Source: an uncultured Paraburkholderia sp.
GTDB lineage: Bacteria > Pseudomonadota > Gammaproteobacteria > Burkholderiales > Burkholderiaceae
Length of the DNA: 64,000 bases
Reading direction: 5' to 3'
Assembly: GCA_940746715.1 (NCBI GenBank)
Contig: CALNWN010000003.1
Location: 62,001 to 126,000, forward strand
Both the position numbers and the translations under genes were made by a program. The notes under the pieces were generated by a model that saw only the letters and a program-made list of their open reading frames with translations, had not been told where the DNA came from and searched no databases. The stretch's first letter is position 1, and each line of letters begins with the position of its first letter. Positions 37,184 through 48,076 of this stretch are shown here, in pieces.

Positions 37184-37686
37184 CGCAGTCCTATGTGATG
37201 AAGTGCGCGGACGGCAAATGGCTCGCGCTGCACATGTCGTCGCCGGAAAAATTTTGGACGGGCCTCGCGACCGCGATCGGTCAGCCGGAACTACTGCACG
37301 ACGCGCGCTTTGCCGATCGTGCGGGATGCATCGCGAATCAGGAAGCGCTGATCGAAGTGCTCGGCGCGGTGTTCGCGCAGAACGATCGCGCTCACTGGTG
37401 CGCGCGCCTGGAAGCGAACGACGTGCCGCACGCGCCGATGTACGACGCGAGCGAAGCGCTCGATGATCCGCAGGCGCGCCATCTCGAACTGCTGGTCGAA
37501 ACGACGCATCCCACAATGGGTCGTTTCCGCACGGTGCGGCCACCGGTTTCGTTCGACGGCGTACGCACGACCGACGTAGTCGCACCGCCGACCCTCGGCG
37601 AGCACAACGTGCAACTGCTGGACCCGCTGCGTAAGGATGCGAGACGGATGCGGGCCGACTCACTCGATGGCAGCGAAGCAGCATAG
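37184..37686 (+). pseudogene. CaiB/BaiF CoA-transferase, C-terminal fragment
   Basis: About 165 residues of a family III CoA transferase: QSYVMKCADGKWLALHMSSP, EKFWTGLATAIGQPELLHDA, HWCARLEANDVPHAPMYDAS and FRTVRPPVSFDGVRTTDVVA. The catalytic Asp lies in the missing N-terminal half. It shares a junction at 37184 with the hydrolase remnant. The MFS gene downstream (37732) was probably in the same operon. Confidence 0.7.
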
Positions 37687-37731
37687 CCTCAGGAACCGCT
37701 GCAGAACCACGAATATATTGGAGACCTCGCC

Positions 37732-39093
37732 ATGGAACCGACTAACAGTGCGCTGACGCGCAGCGGCCTCGACGGCCCGCCGTCCGAAACGATGAACAAC
37801 GACACGGTGAATGCGGAGGCAGAAAGACTGTTCGGCCGCATCGCGCGGCGGCTGATTCCCTTTCTGTTTCTCTGCTATGTGCTCAACTACATCGACCGCG
37901 TCAATATCAGCTTTGCCCATCTGCAATTCCGCGCGGATCTCGGCTTGACAGAAGCGTCTTATGGGCTTGGCGTCGGCGTGTTCTATATCGGCTATGTGTT
38001 GTTCGAGGTCCCGAGCAATCTGCTGCTGCGCCGCATCGGACCGCGCCGGATAATAGCGCGAATCATGGTGCTGTGGGGTCTCGTGTCGGTGTCGATGATG
38101 TTCGTGCGCAATCCGACGCAGTTCTATATCGCGCGCATTGCGCTCGGCATCGCGGAAGCGGGGTTCTTTCCGGGAATTGTCTACTACCTGACGTCATGGT
38201 TTCCGGAGCGCCATCGCGCGAAAGTACTGTCCGCGTTCGTGCTGGGTATTGCCGTCGCCGGTATCACGGGCGGCCCGGTTTCCGGCTGGATTCTGGGCAA
38301 TGCAGACGGCTGGCACAGCTTGCATGCATGGCAATGGCTCTTTTTGCTCGAAGGCGTTCCACCCGTGCTCGTGGGTCTGATCGCGCTCTGGTATTTGCCC
38401 GATTCCGCCGCGACCGCGAAATGGCTAACGGCGCAGGAAAAAGCCATTGTCGAGCGCGAACTGCAAGGCGTCGCACACCGCGATGCGCATGGCGGCGATC
38501 ATCGCATCGATCACTTTGGCGCCGCGCTCAAAAACTGGCGGGTGTATGTATGCGCGTTTGGCTACTTCACCATTACGTGGGCGGGCAGCGTGCTGAACTT
38601 CTGGGCGCCTTCAGTGATTCGGCAAGCGGGCGTCGCCAATCCTTTGCATATCGGGCTCATATCCGCGGTTCCGTATCTGATCGGCGCGATCGGCATGACG
38701 CTCGCGGCCCGTCACTCGGACGCAACCAACGAACGCCGGCTGCATTTCGCAAGTCTCGCGCTGGTGTCGGCGGCCGGGGCAGTGCTGCTCGGCACAGCGC
38801 ACGCGTCGTTCGCGCCGGCGCTTGGGGCGCTTGCGCTCGTCGCGATCGGCTATCTGTCGTGCACGGCGATCTTCTGGACGATACCGGCGAGCTTTCTCTC
38901 TGGCACTGCATCGGCAGGCTCGATTGCGCTCATATCGAGCATCGGGCAACTCGGCAGCCTCAGCGCGCCTACCGCCATCGGCGCATTGACAGCAGCGACG
39001 CATGACATCAGCGCGGGCTCTTACCTCGCGGCGGGGGTCCTTGCGTGCGGCTCTGTCGTGATTGCGGTTGCGATGCGCCACATGAGGGGTTGA
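37732..39093 (+). CDS. MFS transporter (ACS family)
   Basis: This is a complete 453-residue major facilitator with twelve predicted helices. LIPFLFLCYVLNYIDRVNIS is helix 1 with the DRVN loop, LRRIGPRRIIARIMVLWGLV the conserved loop 2-3, and GITGGPVSGWILGNADGWHS helix 5. Met at 37732 or Met21 may start it. Substrates of the anion:cation symporter family are organic acids. It is 45 bp downstream of a CoA-transferase fragment, suggesting it imported the acid that was activated there. It is intact, unlike its neighbours. Confidence 0.85.
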   Translation: MEPTNSALTRSGLDGPPSETMNNDTVNAEAERLFGRIARRLIPFLFLCYVLNYIDRVNISFAHLQFRADLGLTEASYGLGVGVFYIGYVLFEVPSNLLLRRIGPRRIIARIMVLWGLVSVSMMFVRNPTQFYIARIALGIAEAGFFPGIVYYLTSWFPERHRAKVLSAFVLGIAVAGITGGPVSGWILGNADGWHSLHAWQWLFLLEGVPPVLVGLIALWYLPDSAATAKWLTAQEKAIVERELQGVAHRDAHGGDHRIDHFGAALKNWRVYVCAFGYFTITWAGSVLNFWAPSVIRQAGVANPLHIGLISAVPYLIGAIGMTLAARHSDATNERRLHFASLALVSAAGAVLLGTAHASFAPALGALALVAIGYLSCTAIFWTIPASFLSGTASAGSIALISSIGQLGSLSAPTAIGALTAATHDISAGSYLAAGVLACGSVVIAVAMRHMRG

Positions 39094-39102
39094 TCGATGC
39101 GG

Positions 39103-39892
39103 CGGGCAGCCGGTTGTTCGACTTGCAGTTCGTCGCTGCCTGGCTGGTCGGTCAGCAAAGCAGGAAGGGGCCGGATGATGACCATCCCTATGGACATCGA
39201 CGCTTCGAAAATGCGGCCTCTTTTTTTCTGGGGCTGCTCCTACTTGCTGTTGGCGTTGGAATGCTCTGGACCGCCTTTGTGAAGTTCCGTCATCCCGGGG
39301 CGATACCGCGTGTACATGTGGCCGCCTTGTGGGTCGCATCGGTCGCACTTGTCGCGAAAGAACTGCTCTTCCGCTACATGCTCGCAGTTGCCAACCGTGC
39401 TCGTTCGAGCATGCTAGCCGCGAATGCCTGGCAAGCACGGTCGGATGCTGCGTCATCGCTGGTTGCATCTGTTGGCACTTGCTTGGCTACCCGATTCTCG
39501 ATCCGGTCGCGGTGCTTATCGTGGGCATCATAGTGACTCGCATGGGTTGGCAATTTGCATGGGCCGCGCTGAATGACCTGATGGATCGCGCGGCGGACGC
39601 GGACGAGGTGGCAGCTATTCGACAGACGCTAGCGGCAATGCCTGCAGTCGCGGGCTTTCACGACCTTCGAACGCGCAAAATGGGCGACATGGTCGCGGTT
39701 GACGTGCACCTCGAAGTCGATGCGGGGTTGTCGCTGGTAGAGGCACACGATGTCGCGGCGGCCGTACAACGCGAGTTGATCGAAAATCACCCGGTGCTGA
39801 CTGTGATGACGCATCTAGACCCCGTGGGTGACCCGCTGCCCGTAAAGGCAATAACGGATCGCCATGAACACGGACTTAGCTTGTCAAGCTGA
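39103..39892 (+). pseudogene. Cation diffusion facilitator, N-truncated with a frameshift
   Basis: This is a CDF-type metal exporter: DDDHPYGHRRFENAASFFLG (HxxxH metal-site region), VGMLWTAFVKFRHPG, then a shift near 39465 to LDPVAVLIVGIIVTRMGWQF and the cytoplasmic domain (DLRTRKMGDMVAVDVHLEVD, ENHPVLTVMTHLDPV). The start helix is absent: the sequence runs out of the MFS C-terminus into RLFDLQFVAAWLV. The HSLSD motif at the first metal site is missing. It is non-functional. Confidence 0.7.
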
Positions 39893-39971
39893 CTCGCGGA
39901 CACCAAACAGCTCACCGGTCTAGCCCCCTGATCCTGACTGAGCGCTGTGTACCCAGCTACGCAAGCGGCCG

Positions 39972-40996
39972 ATGACTTCCCTGAGGAACCTGATGTTCGA
40001 CACCCTGATTTCGCAGTTCGGCAACGCCGTGTCGTGGTTGCAGACGCTGCTTTTTATGGACGTGGTCCAGCCGATCCTCTACAAGTTCGACTGGATGAGC
40101 TATGAGGAGGACACCTACGACGCGCTCTATTGGGTGATCGTCGGCGCATTACAGGTCGGGCTGACCTATGCCGTGCTGCGTCCGCTCGAAGCGATATGGC
40201 CAGCCGAGGCCTGGCGCGACCGCAAGGCGTTGCGCTGCGACGTCTGGTACACATGGCTCGCCAAACTCGGAGTGCTGAATCTCGCGTTCTTCTTCATACT
40301 GCAGCCGATGTTCCGCCACTGGCAGAGCCTGATGGCGATCCATAACGTGCCGAATCTCGACGTGGACAGCCTGTGGCCCGGTGTTACCGACAGGCCATCG
40401 TGTCGTTTCTGATCTATCTCGTCGTACTCGACTTCGCTGCCTACTGGTATCACCGCTGGCAACATCGCTTCGGCGTTTGGTGGGAACTGCATGCGGTCCA
40501 TCACAGCCAGCAGCAGATGTCGTTCTGGTGCGATGACCGCAATTATTTCATCGACGACTTTCTCAACGCGGCGTTTCTCGCGGCTATTTCTCTCTTTATC
40601 GGCGTACAGCCATCGCAGTTCGTCGTGCTCGTGGCTGTCAGCAACTCCGTGCAGAACGTCCAGCACATCAATGTGCGGCTGCCCTTCGGTCCGGTGCTGG
40701 AGCGCATCATCGTGAGCCCGCTGTTCCATCGCCGCCATCACGCCATCGGCTATGGACACGAAGGCACGCGCTACGGCTGCAACTTCGGCGTGCTGTTTCC
40801 GTGGTGGGATATGCTGTTTCGCAGCGCGTCCTGGAACAAGAAGATGGAGCCGACCGGTATTCGTGACCAGTTGACCGCGCCGGAGGGCGAGGGGCGCGAG
40901 TAAGGAGCGGGCGTGATCTCCCAGCAGTGGCATGCGCTCGTGCGCATCGCGCAACGCCTGCGCAGCAAGCGCATTTACGTGGATGCCGCGTCCTGA
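39972..40996 (+). pseudogene. Sterol desaturase / fatty acid hydroxylase family, frameshift plus stop
   Basis: This is a di-iron membrane hydroxylase of about 340 residues. The N-terminal helices are intact. A shift near 40385 lies between VDSLWPGVTDR and AIVSFLIYLVVLDFAAYWYH. Histidine motifs YHRWQHRFGVWWELHAVHHS and SPLFHRRHHAIGYGHEG bind the two irons. The frame meets TAA at 40901-40903 (EGRE-stop) where GRDYG is expected, then continues GAGVISQQWHALVRIAQ to TGA at 40994-40996. All iron ligands are present. Confidence 0.75.
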
Positions 40997-41274
40997 CTTC
41001 GCTCGCTCCATCCGCATCGACGATATGTGCGTTCGGCACCACGCGTCCGCTGACTTGCCCGTGCTGGTGCTCGATACTGTTCCGAAGGTCCGATGTACGC
41101 CATGTTGCAGCCTTTCGAATTTCTGTGCTTCGAATGTACGGTCGAGACGATCGCCGCGCTCGGTCGTCGGGCGCTAGCCGGCCCAGTAGCCGCCGATCGC
41201 AAACATTGTTCCGCGGCCACTCGAGAGACCGAAAATGACGCACCTGCCGACATCACCGGTAATAGGGAAACACA

Positions 41275-42101
41275 ATGATCGATTTGCGCAGTGATACCGT
41301 TACCCGTCCGACAGCGCCGATGCTCGCGGCGATGTCGGCGGCCGAAGTCGGCGACGACGTCTTGGGCGACGACCTCACCGTTCTGCGTCTACAGGCCACG
41401 CTAGCCGAGCGTACCGGCAAGGAGGCGGGGCTGTTTTTCCCGAGCGGTACGCAAAGCAATCTCGCCGCGTTGATGGCGCACTGGGCGCGCGGAGACGAGT
41501 ACATCGTCGGGCGGCAGCTTGCTCACACTTACAAATACGAGGGCGGCGGCGCGGCGGTGCTCGGCAGCATCCAGCCGCAACCGCTCGAGAATGCGGTCGA
41601 CGGTTCGATCCCGCTCGAAAAGATCGCCGCCGCAATCAAACCGATCGGCGATCACTTCGCGCGCACGAGGCTGCTAGCGCTGGAAAACACAATCGGCGGC
41701 AAGGTGCTGCCGGCCCATTACGTCGCCGACGCGACGCAGCTCGCGCGTGAGCGCGGCCTCGCGATCCACCTCGACGGCGCTCGCGTGTTCAACGCGGCGG
41801 TCGCGTCGGGCGAGCCGTGCTGGTCGGCAGCCGCGCGTTGATCGACGTCGCGCATCGCTGGCGCAAGGTGCTCGGCAGGTCTCGAAACGATCGAGCAGGT
41901 CAAGGTGCAATCGGTGGCGACCAACATGGTGTTCGCGCAGTTTCCGCAGCGCATTGCGCGCCGCTCGAGAAGTGGCTCAAGGAACGCGGCATCCTCACAC
42001 AGATGCTGTATGCGTCGCGCTTCGTCACGCACAAGGACGTTTCGCGCGACGATATCGATACGTTCATTGCCGCGGTGAAGGGTTATTTCGCCGCACGTTG
42101 A
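41275..42101 (+). pseudogene. Low-specificity L-threonine aldolase, internal deletions
   Basis: This is a PLP aldolase that cleaves threonine to glycine and acetaldehyde. The first 180 residues are intact: MIDLRSDTVTRPTAPMLAAM, FFPSGTQSNLAALMAHW, LALENTIGGKVLPAHYVADA and IHLDGARVFNAAVASG. The next about 25 residues, which hold the Schiff-base Lys (normally in SVSVCLSKGLG), are deleted; the frame then resumes VLVGSRALIDVAHRWRKVLG. A second deletion removes about 40 residues before LETIEQVKVQSVATN and CAPLEKWLKERGILTQMLYA. Without the Lys it cannot be active. Confidence 0.75.
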
Positions 42102-42618
42102 TCCAGGAGTGAGGCGTGCTGCGGCCCCCGTAGCCACAGCGCACCAGAATGTTATCCCATTTGGGGATCGGCTCACGCGATGCAGGGCTGCGCGTCTGGA
42201 CACTGAATTAGCCGAGGAATTGCTCTTCACCATGCATGTAATTCTTCGGAGCTTCATCGCTCATCATGCCATTTGCAATGCCATCGAGCTTGAAAGTCGT
42301 TCACCCTGCACAATGACGCAGAGCGGGCGCCGCAGGGCATTCGTTCGTCTGAGGCGCAGAGTTGGACGGCCAGAGCTCGCCTTAGAGCCGCCATCGACCT
42401 CCGCGTCGCTTCAACGGCCGGAGAGGGTCGGGTTGCGTCAGCCCGCTCTTCAAATTCATCGCCGGAAAGCCGCCAGTGGAACTCCGCTTCCCGGAAGCCG
42501 CCAGTCGGCAGTGCGTACTCCCGACCCACAACGGCCCTCTGCCTTTCTTGAAATCGGCCATTCGCGATGAGTCGGGGATAACTGGTCACTCACACCCTTC
42601 TGGTTGAACCTGTGCCCC
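42102..42618. other. Gene-free region around the dispersed repeat
   Basis: No coding sequence is recognised on either strand. The only structured element is the repeat at 42466-42540. Confidence 0.4.
42466..42540 (+). repeat. Dispersed non-coding repeat, copy 2
   Basis: This matches the minus strand of 13601-13675, sharing AGTGCGTACTCCCG and flanking GGAA...CGCCAGTC blocks. It is non-coding. About 500 bases around it (42102-42618) hold no recognisable gene. Confidence 0.6.
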
Positions 42619-43558
42619 CTACAAGTCACCTGCAGAAGCAGGCAGGTGACATACCTGCTGTATGTACCTCTCCAAACCAGCGGCGAGCGCCGCGAAAGTC
42701 ACTGCGCAGCGCGCGCTTTCGCGCAGATCCTCGTGCATGGCGATCCATGTGTCCATCTTCAGCGAGAATTCGCCCCGTAGCACGCGTACCAGCGCTTCGT
42801 CCCGTGCGGCCAGCGCCGATTGACACATGCCAATGCCGAAGCCCGCTCGGATGGCCCCTAACTGGGCGAGGTCGCTGTCGGCACGAAACGCAAGGGCAGC
42901 GCGCGAGAACATGGGGAATTGATCCAGCAGTCGGCGAATGTACGCGTTCTCGTGGTCGAAGCCGATGAGCGCATGGTAGGACAACTCATCGATCGATTTT
43001 GGCGTGCCATGCGCGACCAGATAGCGTTCGTGAGCATGTAAACCAAGTTCGATGCCGCCTACGCGCCTAGCCACCAATGCGTCCTGCGTGGGCCGGAGCA
43101 TGCGCACCGCGATGTCCGCCTCGCGATGCAGCAAATCGTCCACCTTGTTTGACAGAACCAGCTCGATGATCAGTTCAGGGTGCTCACTTCGCAGCGTCGC
43201 GAGGATTGGCGGAAGCACCTCTACGCCAATCACCTCGCTGGTGCTCAGTCGCACCGTGCCACGAACGCCTGACCCATGGCTGCTGGCCACCCGGAGGAGC
43301 ACCGCGGAGGTCGCGGCCACGTTTGCCGCATGGCTTCAGTTCGAACGCGGCATCGGTGGGAGCGAAGCCATCGAACGAGCGAGTGAAGAGCTTCAACCCC
43401 AGCGCCGATTCAAGGCTGTCGATGTGACGGCCGACCGTCGGTTGGGTCAGGCCCATCGTGCGCCCGGCCGCCGACAGCGAACCGGTCTCCCGCACCGTCA
43501 AAAAGGTGCGGTACCACTCCCAGTTCGGTTCGCTTTCGCTTTGAGTCACGCTATGCAT
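42619..43558 (-). pseudogene. LysR-type regulator, one frameshift
   Basis: This is a LysR regulator of about 313 residues. Met at 43558 gives MHSVTQSESEPNWEWYRTFL, with the helix-turn-helix SAAGRTMGLTQPTVGRHIDS and FTRSFDGFAPTDAAFELKP. A shift near 43330 leads to the effector domain: GVRGTVRLSTSEVIGVEVLP, DIAVRMLRPTQDALVARRVG and AIRAGFGIGMCQSALAARDE, to a normal end at 42619. The domain boundaries are complete, so only one base separates it from an intact gene. It is divergent from the epimerase. Confidence 0.75.
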
Positions 43559-43662
43559 TTTTATATAGAGACGATGCCATTCTAGGCGATTTACGTATGC
43601 CTGTCTACTTGGCAATCTTCGGTCTCCTACAGCCAGATCGATCGAAGTCCACGGAGCGAACA

Positions 43663-43888
43663 ATGGATATCGCAGCCACCATCGTCCGGACGGCGCCCCA
43701 CCACGGTGACTGCGTAGCAACCGTGTGGGTGAAGCGGGCAGGCAAACGTCGTGTTCGCCGCAGCCGTCGCCGCGCTTGAGGCATGGCTGTGGGCTCCCGT
43801 TCAACCCATTTTCGACGGCTACGTGCGGGCGGTGATCGCTCGTGCCTCGTCGATCGCCGCTGTGATCCTTCGCAAGCTCTCGTTTTGA
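43663..43888 (+). pseudogene. Small unrecognised gene, apparently frameshifted
   Basis: ATG at 43663 gives MDIAATIVRTAPHHGDCVAT. After a shift near 43750 the frame continues VFAAAVAALEAWLWAPVQPI and FDGYVRAVIARASSIAAVIL to TGA at 43886-43888. Total about 75 residues, alanine-rich. It lies just upstream of the epimerase, so it may have been the first gene of its operon. No family is recognised. Confidence 0.35.
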
Positions 43889-43911
43889 GATTCCAACCCG
43901 GGAGAATAGTC

Positions 43912-44876
43912 ATGTCCAAAGTAGCCCTGTTCGGCGCCGCAGGCGTCATCGGTCAAAGCATCGCCGCCGCCCTCAGCAGCGAGGGGCGTCCCTATCGCGT
44001 GGTCGGCAGGAGCGAACCGGGCCTGCGCAAGGCATTCGGCGCCGACCCGCTCGCCGAGATCGTCACCTGGAATCCGAACTCGCCCGCCTCTGTGCAGGCC
44101 GCAGCCAAAGACGTCGAGACGCTGCTATATATGGTCGGCGTGAACTACTGGCAGTTCGAACTGCATCCCGAACTGATGCGAAGGACGATTGATGGCGCAG
44201 TCGCCGCGGGGGTGAAGAACATCATCCTGATCGGCACCGTGTACCCGTACGGCATGGCAAAAGCCAATCCGGTGCGCGAGGACCACCCCCGTGAGCCGCA
44301 CACGTTCAAAGGCCGCATGCGCAAGGCGCAGAGGACCTGCTGATGCAAGCGCATAACGACGGCCGCATCAACGCAACCGTCCTTTGCCTGCCGGACTTCT
44401 ACGGCCCAGGCGTGGAAGCGAGCCTGCTGCACCGCGCGGCGCTGGCTGCGGTGAACGGCGGCACCGCAGACATGGTCGGGCCGATCGACTGCCCACACGA
44501 GTTTGTCTTCGTGCCGGACGTGGGACCGGTCGTAGTCCGGCTGCTCGTTACGCCCGCTGCTTTCGGGAAGATCTGGAATCTCGCCGGCGCGGGTGTCACG
44601 ACGCAGCGCGAGCTGGTGTCGGAGATGGAGCGGCAGACGGGCACGAAGCTCAAGTTGCGCGTGGCGGCCAAGACGATGCTGCGCCTGATCGGTCTGTTCA
44701 ACCCATTCATGCGAGAGATGGTCGAGATGAACTATCTGATGACCGACCCGCTGTTCATGGATGATTCGGCGCTGCAGCAACTGATCGGGCCGATTCGTAA
44801 AACGCCCTATGTCGAAGGCATCCGGCAGACGCTCGCCGCTGCGGCGAACACCCGTGCCCCGGCCACCGCAGCATGA
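43912..44876 (+). pseudogene. NAD-dependent epimerase/dehydratase, one frameshift
   Basis: This is an extended SDR of about 321 residues. The start at 43912 (GGGAGAA upstream) gives MSKVALFGAAGVIGQSIAAA with a glycine-rich NAD motif. LYMVGVNYWQFELHPELM and LIGTVYPYGMAKANPV follow (the Tyr of YPYG may be the catalytic base). Near 44325 one base is missing; the frame resumes EDLLMQAHNDGRINATVLCL, FYGPGVEASLLHRAALAA and runs to 44876. The ATG at 44343 could start a fragment, but it would lack the NAD domain. Confidence 0.7.
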
Positions 44877-45333
44877 GGAACCGTCATGAGCAGTTTCCTT
44901 TCCAGTGCAGCCTCGTGCCTCATTGCCGTGCGTCTGTTGGGACGGCCTTTGCAGTAGTCTCTGTTACCGCCGTGGTCACAGCACAACAGACCTACTCAGC
45001 GACTAAGGCAAGCATCGATCAGGCGGATCCGGTGGTGTCGCGCCATCACATCGACGCGCCGCTCTCACCGCACATTGTCGTCAATCTGGGCCGCGCCGTC
45101 CCATGACCGCTCGTGGCCGGGCTGAGTGCGACAGTGTCCGGCTCGGTTCGACCCTAAGCTGCCATCGCGCGTTTCCGGAACCAGCCATTCCCTCCACGCA
45201 CGCGGACGTGCTCGGCGCTTGGGGGCAACCCCGATTTCCAGGTAAGTCATCGTGCGAGTGTTTTCACAACCTTGCGCAGCTGACTGCGGTCGCGTTGCAT
45301 CCTCAGTCGCAGCGGTAGCCGAGTGGACCGGCG
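44877..45333. other. Degenerate region after the epimerase
   Basis: ATG at 44886 opens MSSFLSSAASCLIAVRLLGR, which resembles a signal peptide but stops quickly; a neighbouring frame continues GTAFAVVSVTAVVTAQQTYS. This may be the decayed start of a secreted protein. Nothing else is recognisable. Confidence 0.3.
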
Positions 45334-46067
45334 TCAATGAGAGGACCTTGGCCGAAAATCGTGGACCTCGATCGCAACGAGAGTCGGAGCTGGCAATGGA
45401 GCGTTGCCAACCGGCAACGGCTTCACGGTCCTGCGGGTCGGCACCAGAAATCCCTCGAACTCGCGGAAATCCTCGCAGATGTGAGCGGCCCGCGCCCAGC
45501 GTCCGACAACCATGGCGGTGTAATCGAGCCTGCAAAGCCTATGCTGCCTATCGAAATAGAAATCCTGGACCCGGCTGTGCGTTGGAACGTCGTTGGGAAA
45601 GGTCGCCCGGATTCCGAAGTCGCCAGTGGCGGAAGTTCTTTGAACGTAAAGCCGCCGCGCAAGAACAAGAAAGGCGCTGTCAGATAGTTCCAGAACGCGT
45701 AGGCGCCGAAATAGACAAAGTCGACGTCGTCCCAATAGACTTGCCGTCGCCAGCCACGAAATGCTGTTCGCGGCCCTTCGCGGCGCGCCAGAACCGCCCC
45801 GTCTCGGCCGACGATTTGAACAAGTTCTTCTCCTTGAAGTTCGCTCGTCTCGCCAACATGCGGAAAATCGCTGAAAGCGAATCGAGGCTCATGTGCCGAC
45901 GCTCGGACCTGCACTTGTCGCAGCACTGGCCGTCGCTTCGCGGTGAATAGAAAACCGTGGGCGGAAACCGTCGCCTCGATTTGCGCCAGTTCGGCCCACC
46001 GCGCTGCTCCGCCGTGTGCCTCAATCGCCGCCCGGATCGAATCCGGCAATGCATTGCCATGGTTCAT
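45334..46067 (-). pseudogene. Conserved hypothetical protein, one frameshift
   Basis: This is a protein of about 245 residues. It opens MNHGNALPDSIRAAIEAHGG, then ARWAELAQIEATVSAHGFLF, VYWDDVDFVYFGAYAFWNYL and FLFLRGGFTFKELP. A shift near 45600 leads to VQDFYFDRQHRLCRLDYTA, MVVGRWARAAHICEDFREFE and FLVPTRRTVKPLP, to a stop at 45334. The start resembles proteins with a lipoprotein-sorting/LolA-like beta fold, but I cannot assign it. The gene is otherwise continuous. Confidence 0.55.
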
Positions 46068-46455
46068 GTCGTTTCCTCGCCGCCATCGCGCTGCCTACGC
46101 ACCTGCCAACAAGGGCGCACCGCGGAGTTGCATCATCACATGCAAGCCACCCTTAGCGCGACCGATTCTATCCCCCCGCCCAAATCGGTGGCCGCCAGCA
46201 CGTTGAAGACTAGGCCTTCGTAAACACAGCGATCAAAGAGATTACTAAGAGGCGTTAACAGAATGACTTTTGCAGATGTCGCCAGCATATGATGCAGCAA
46301 GCGATTTTCAGGCACCGCCACGGGCTGATCGGTGAGGCGGCGTCCGAGGCCGCCACTACGGCGCACCCACTGCTCTTCCGGTTCTTCCTACGGGCTGCGC
46401 AAGATAATATGTATGAAAAATACATTTTTACAGACGTTCAAAATGGGAGTTGGGT
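46068..46455. other. Intergenic region, no gene called
   Basis: This region of about 390 bases lies between two divergent genes. A minus-strand frame (46136-46366) has mixed hydrophobic composition without a recognisable domain. It carries the upstream sequences of the kinase at 46456, including the AT-rich AATATGTATGAAAAATAC near 46408. Confidence 0.4.
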
Positions 46456-48076
46456 ATGCCGAACACACGGCAGGCGGTCGGTGCGATCCAGAACTGGTGG
46501 GACAAGTGGGTTGCATCCGTCTCTGACTATTCTATCCATGCGCTGTCGGGGGAAGGCCGGATCCTGACGTGGAATGCCGGCGGCACGGCTGCCTATGGAT
46601 ACGAGCCGGACGAGATCATCGGTCAGATGGCCGAAATCCTTTACACGGAGGACGATCGACAGAAAGGCACACCGTGGGCGGCACTTGAAGCCGCTCGAAA
46701 GGCAGGCCGCCACAGCACCGAGGGGTGGCAAACCCTCAAGGACGGCACGACGTTCTGGGGCAGCGAACTGATCACCGCGGTGCATGCGGACGGCGGGGAA
46801 GTCGTCGGGTTTGTCAGCATCGTGCGCGACATTTCGGACAACAGGGCTGCCCATGGCGCGGTGGTGGAAAGCGAGCGGCGCTTCCGCATGCTGGTCGACG
46901 GCGTCACTGACTATGCAATTTTCATGCTATCGCCGGAAGGCGTGGTCACCAACTGGAACTCCGGCGCGCGGCACATCAAGGGGTATGTCGCCGAAGAAAT
47001 CGTCGGCTCCCATTTCTCGCGCTTTTTCACGCCGGACGATGTCGCGGCCCGAGAGCCACAGCGTGAACTGACGGCTGCGGCAAGAGACGGGCGCTACGAA
47101 ACCGAAGGATGGCGGGTGAGGAAAGATGGCACCCCTTTTTGGGCGCACGTGGTGATCGATGCGATCCGCGACGAGAACGGAGCGCTCGCCGGATTTGCAA
47201 AGATCACCCGTGACGTAACCACCCGGATGGAAGCGGACCGGATTCTGGAGGAGACCAGGAAGGCCCTGTTCCAGTCGCAGAAGATGGAGGCCGTCGGCAA
47301 GCTGACAGGCGGCGTCGCGCACGACTTCAACAACGTGTTGCAGGTATTGCGCGGTAACCTGGAATTGCTCGAGAGCCGTCATGGTCGCGACGTTTGGACC
47401 CGCGAGCGGCTAGACAGGGCTGCCGATGCGGTGGATCGCGGGGCGAAACTGGCGTCCCAACTGCTCGCCTTTGCGCGTCGCCAACCACTGCAACCGGTTG
47501 TGATCAATCCGGCGCCCGCGCTACGGCGCATGGACGATCTCCTGCGGCGCGCAATTGGAGAGGACATCGAGGTCGAGACGATCGTCGCTGGCGGCCTGTG
47601 GAACACGCTCGTGGACATTCATCAGCTGGAGAATGTCATCCTCAATCTGGCAATCAACGCTCGCGATGCGATGCCCGACGGCGGAAAACTGACTATCGAA
47701 CTGGCTAACGCGATGCTCGACGATCACTACGCTGCCGGGTTGCCCGACGTGCCGGCAGGACAGTACGTGATGCTTGCCGTGACCGACACTGGCACTGGCA
47801 TGCCGCCCGATGTGCTTGAGCGGGCCTTCGACCCATTCTTTACGACGAAACCGGAAGGCGCGGGAACGGGTCTCGGTCTAAGCATGGCCTATGGTTTCAT
47901 CAAGCAGAGCGGCGGTCATATCCGCATCTACGGCGAGATCGGGCATGGTACGACCGTCAAGATCTATCTGCCGCGCTCGACCGAAACGGCTATCGAGCCT
48001 CCTCCGAGACCGACCGTCCGGTTGCTGGGCGGCAAGGAGACCATCCTCGTCGTGGAAGACGATCTGAAAGTGCAGT
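46456..48076 (+). pseudogene. Hybrid PAS histidine kinase, receiver domain truncated
   Basis: This has PAS, PAS, HisKA, HATPase_c and the start of a receiver domain, with no membrane helix, so it is probably cytoplasmic. ATG at 46456 follows GGAG. PAS1 has WNAGGTAAYGYEPDEIIGQM, and PAS2 WNSGARHIKGYVAEEIVGSH. His289 in GGVAHDFNNVLQ is the phosphorylation site; the ATP site shows LENVILNLAINARDAMPDGG and GTGLGLSMAYGFIKQSGGH. The receiver begins ETILVVEDDLKVQS and is cut at about 48076, tail to tail with a chemoreceptor also cut there. The kinase core is complete, but phosphotransfer to its own receiver is lost. Confidence 0.8.

Noticed and set aside
46136-46366. Minus-strand frame between the hypothetical gene and the kinase
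   Set aside because: No recognisable domain and no ribosome-binding site.
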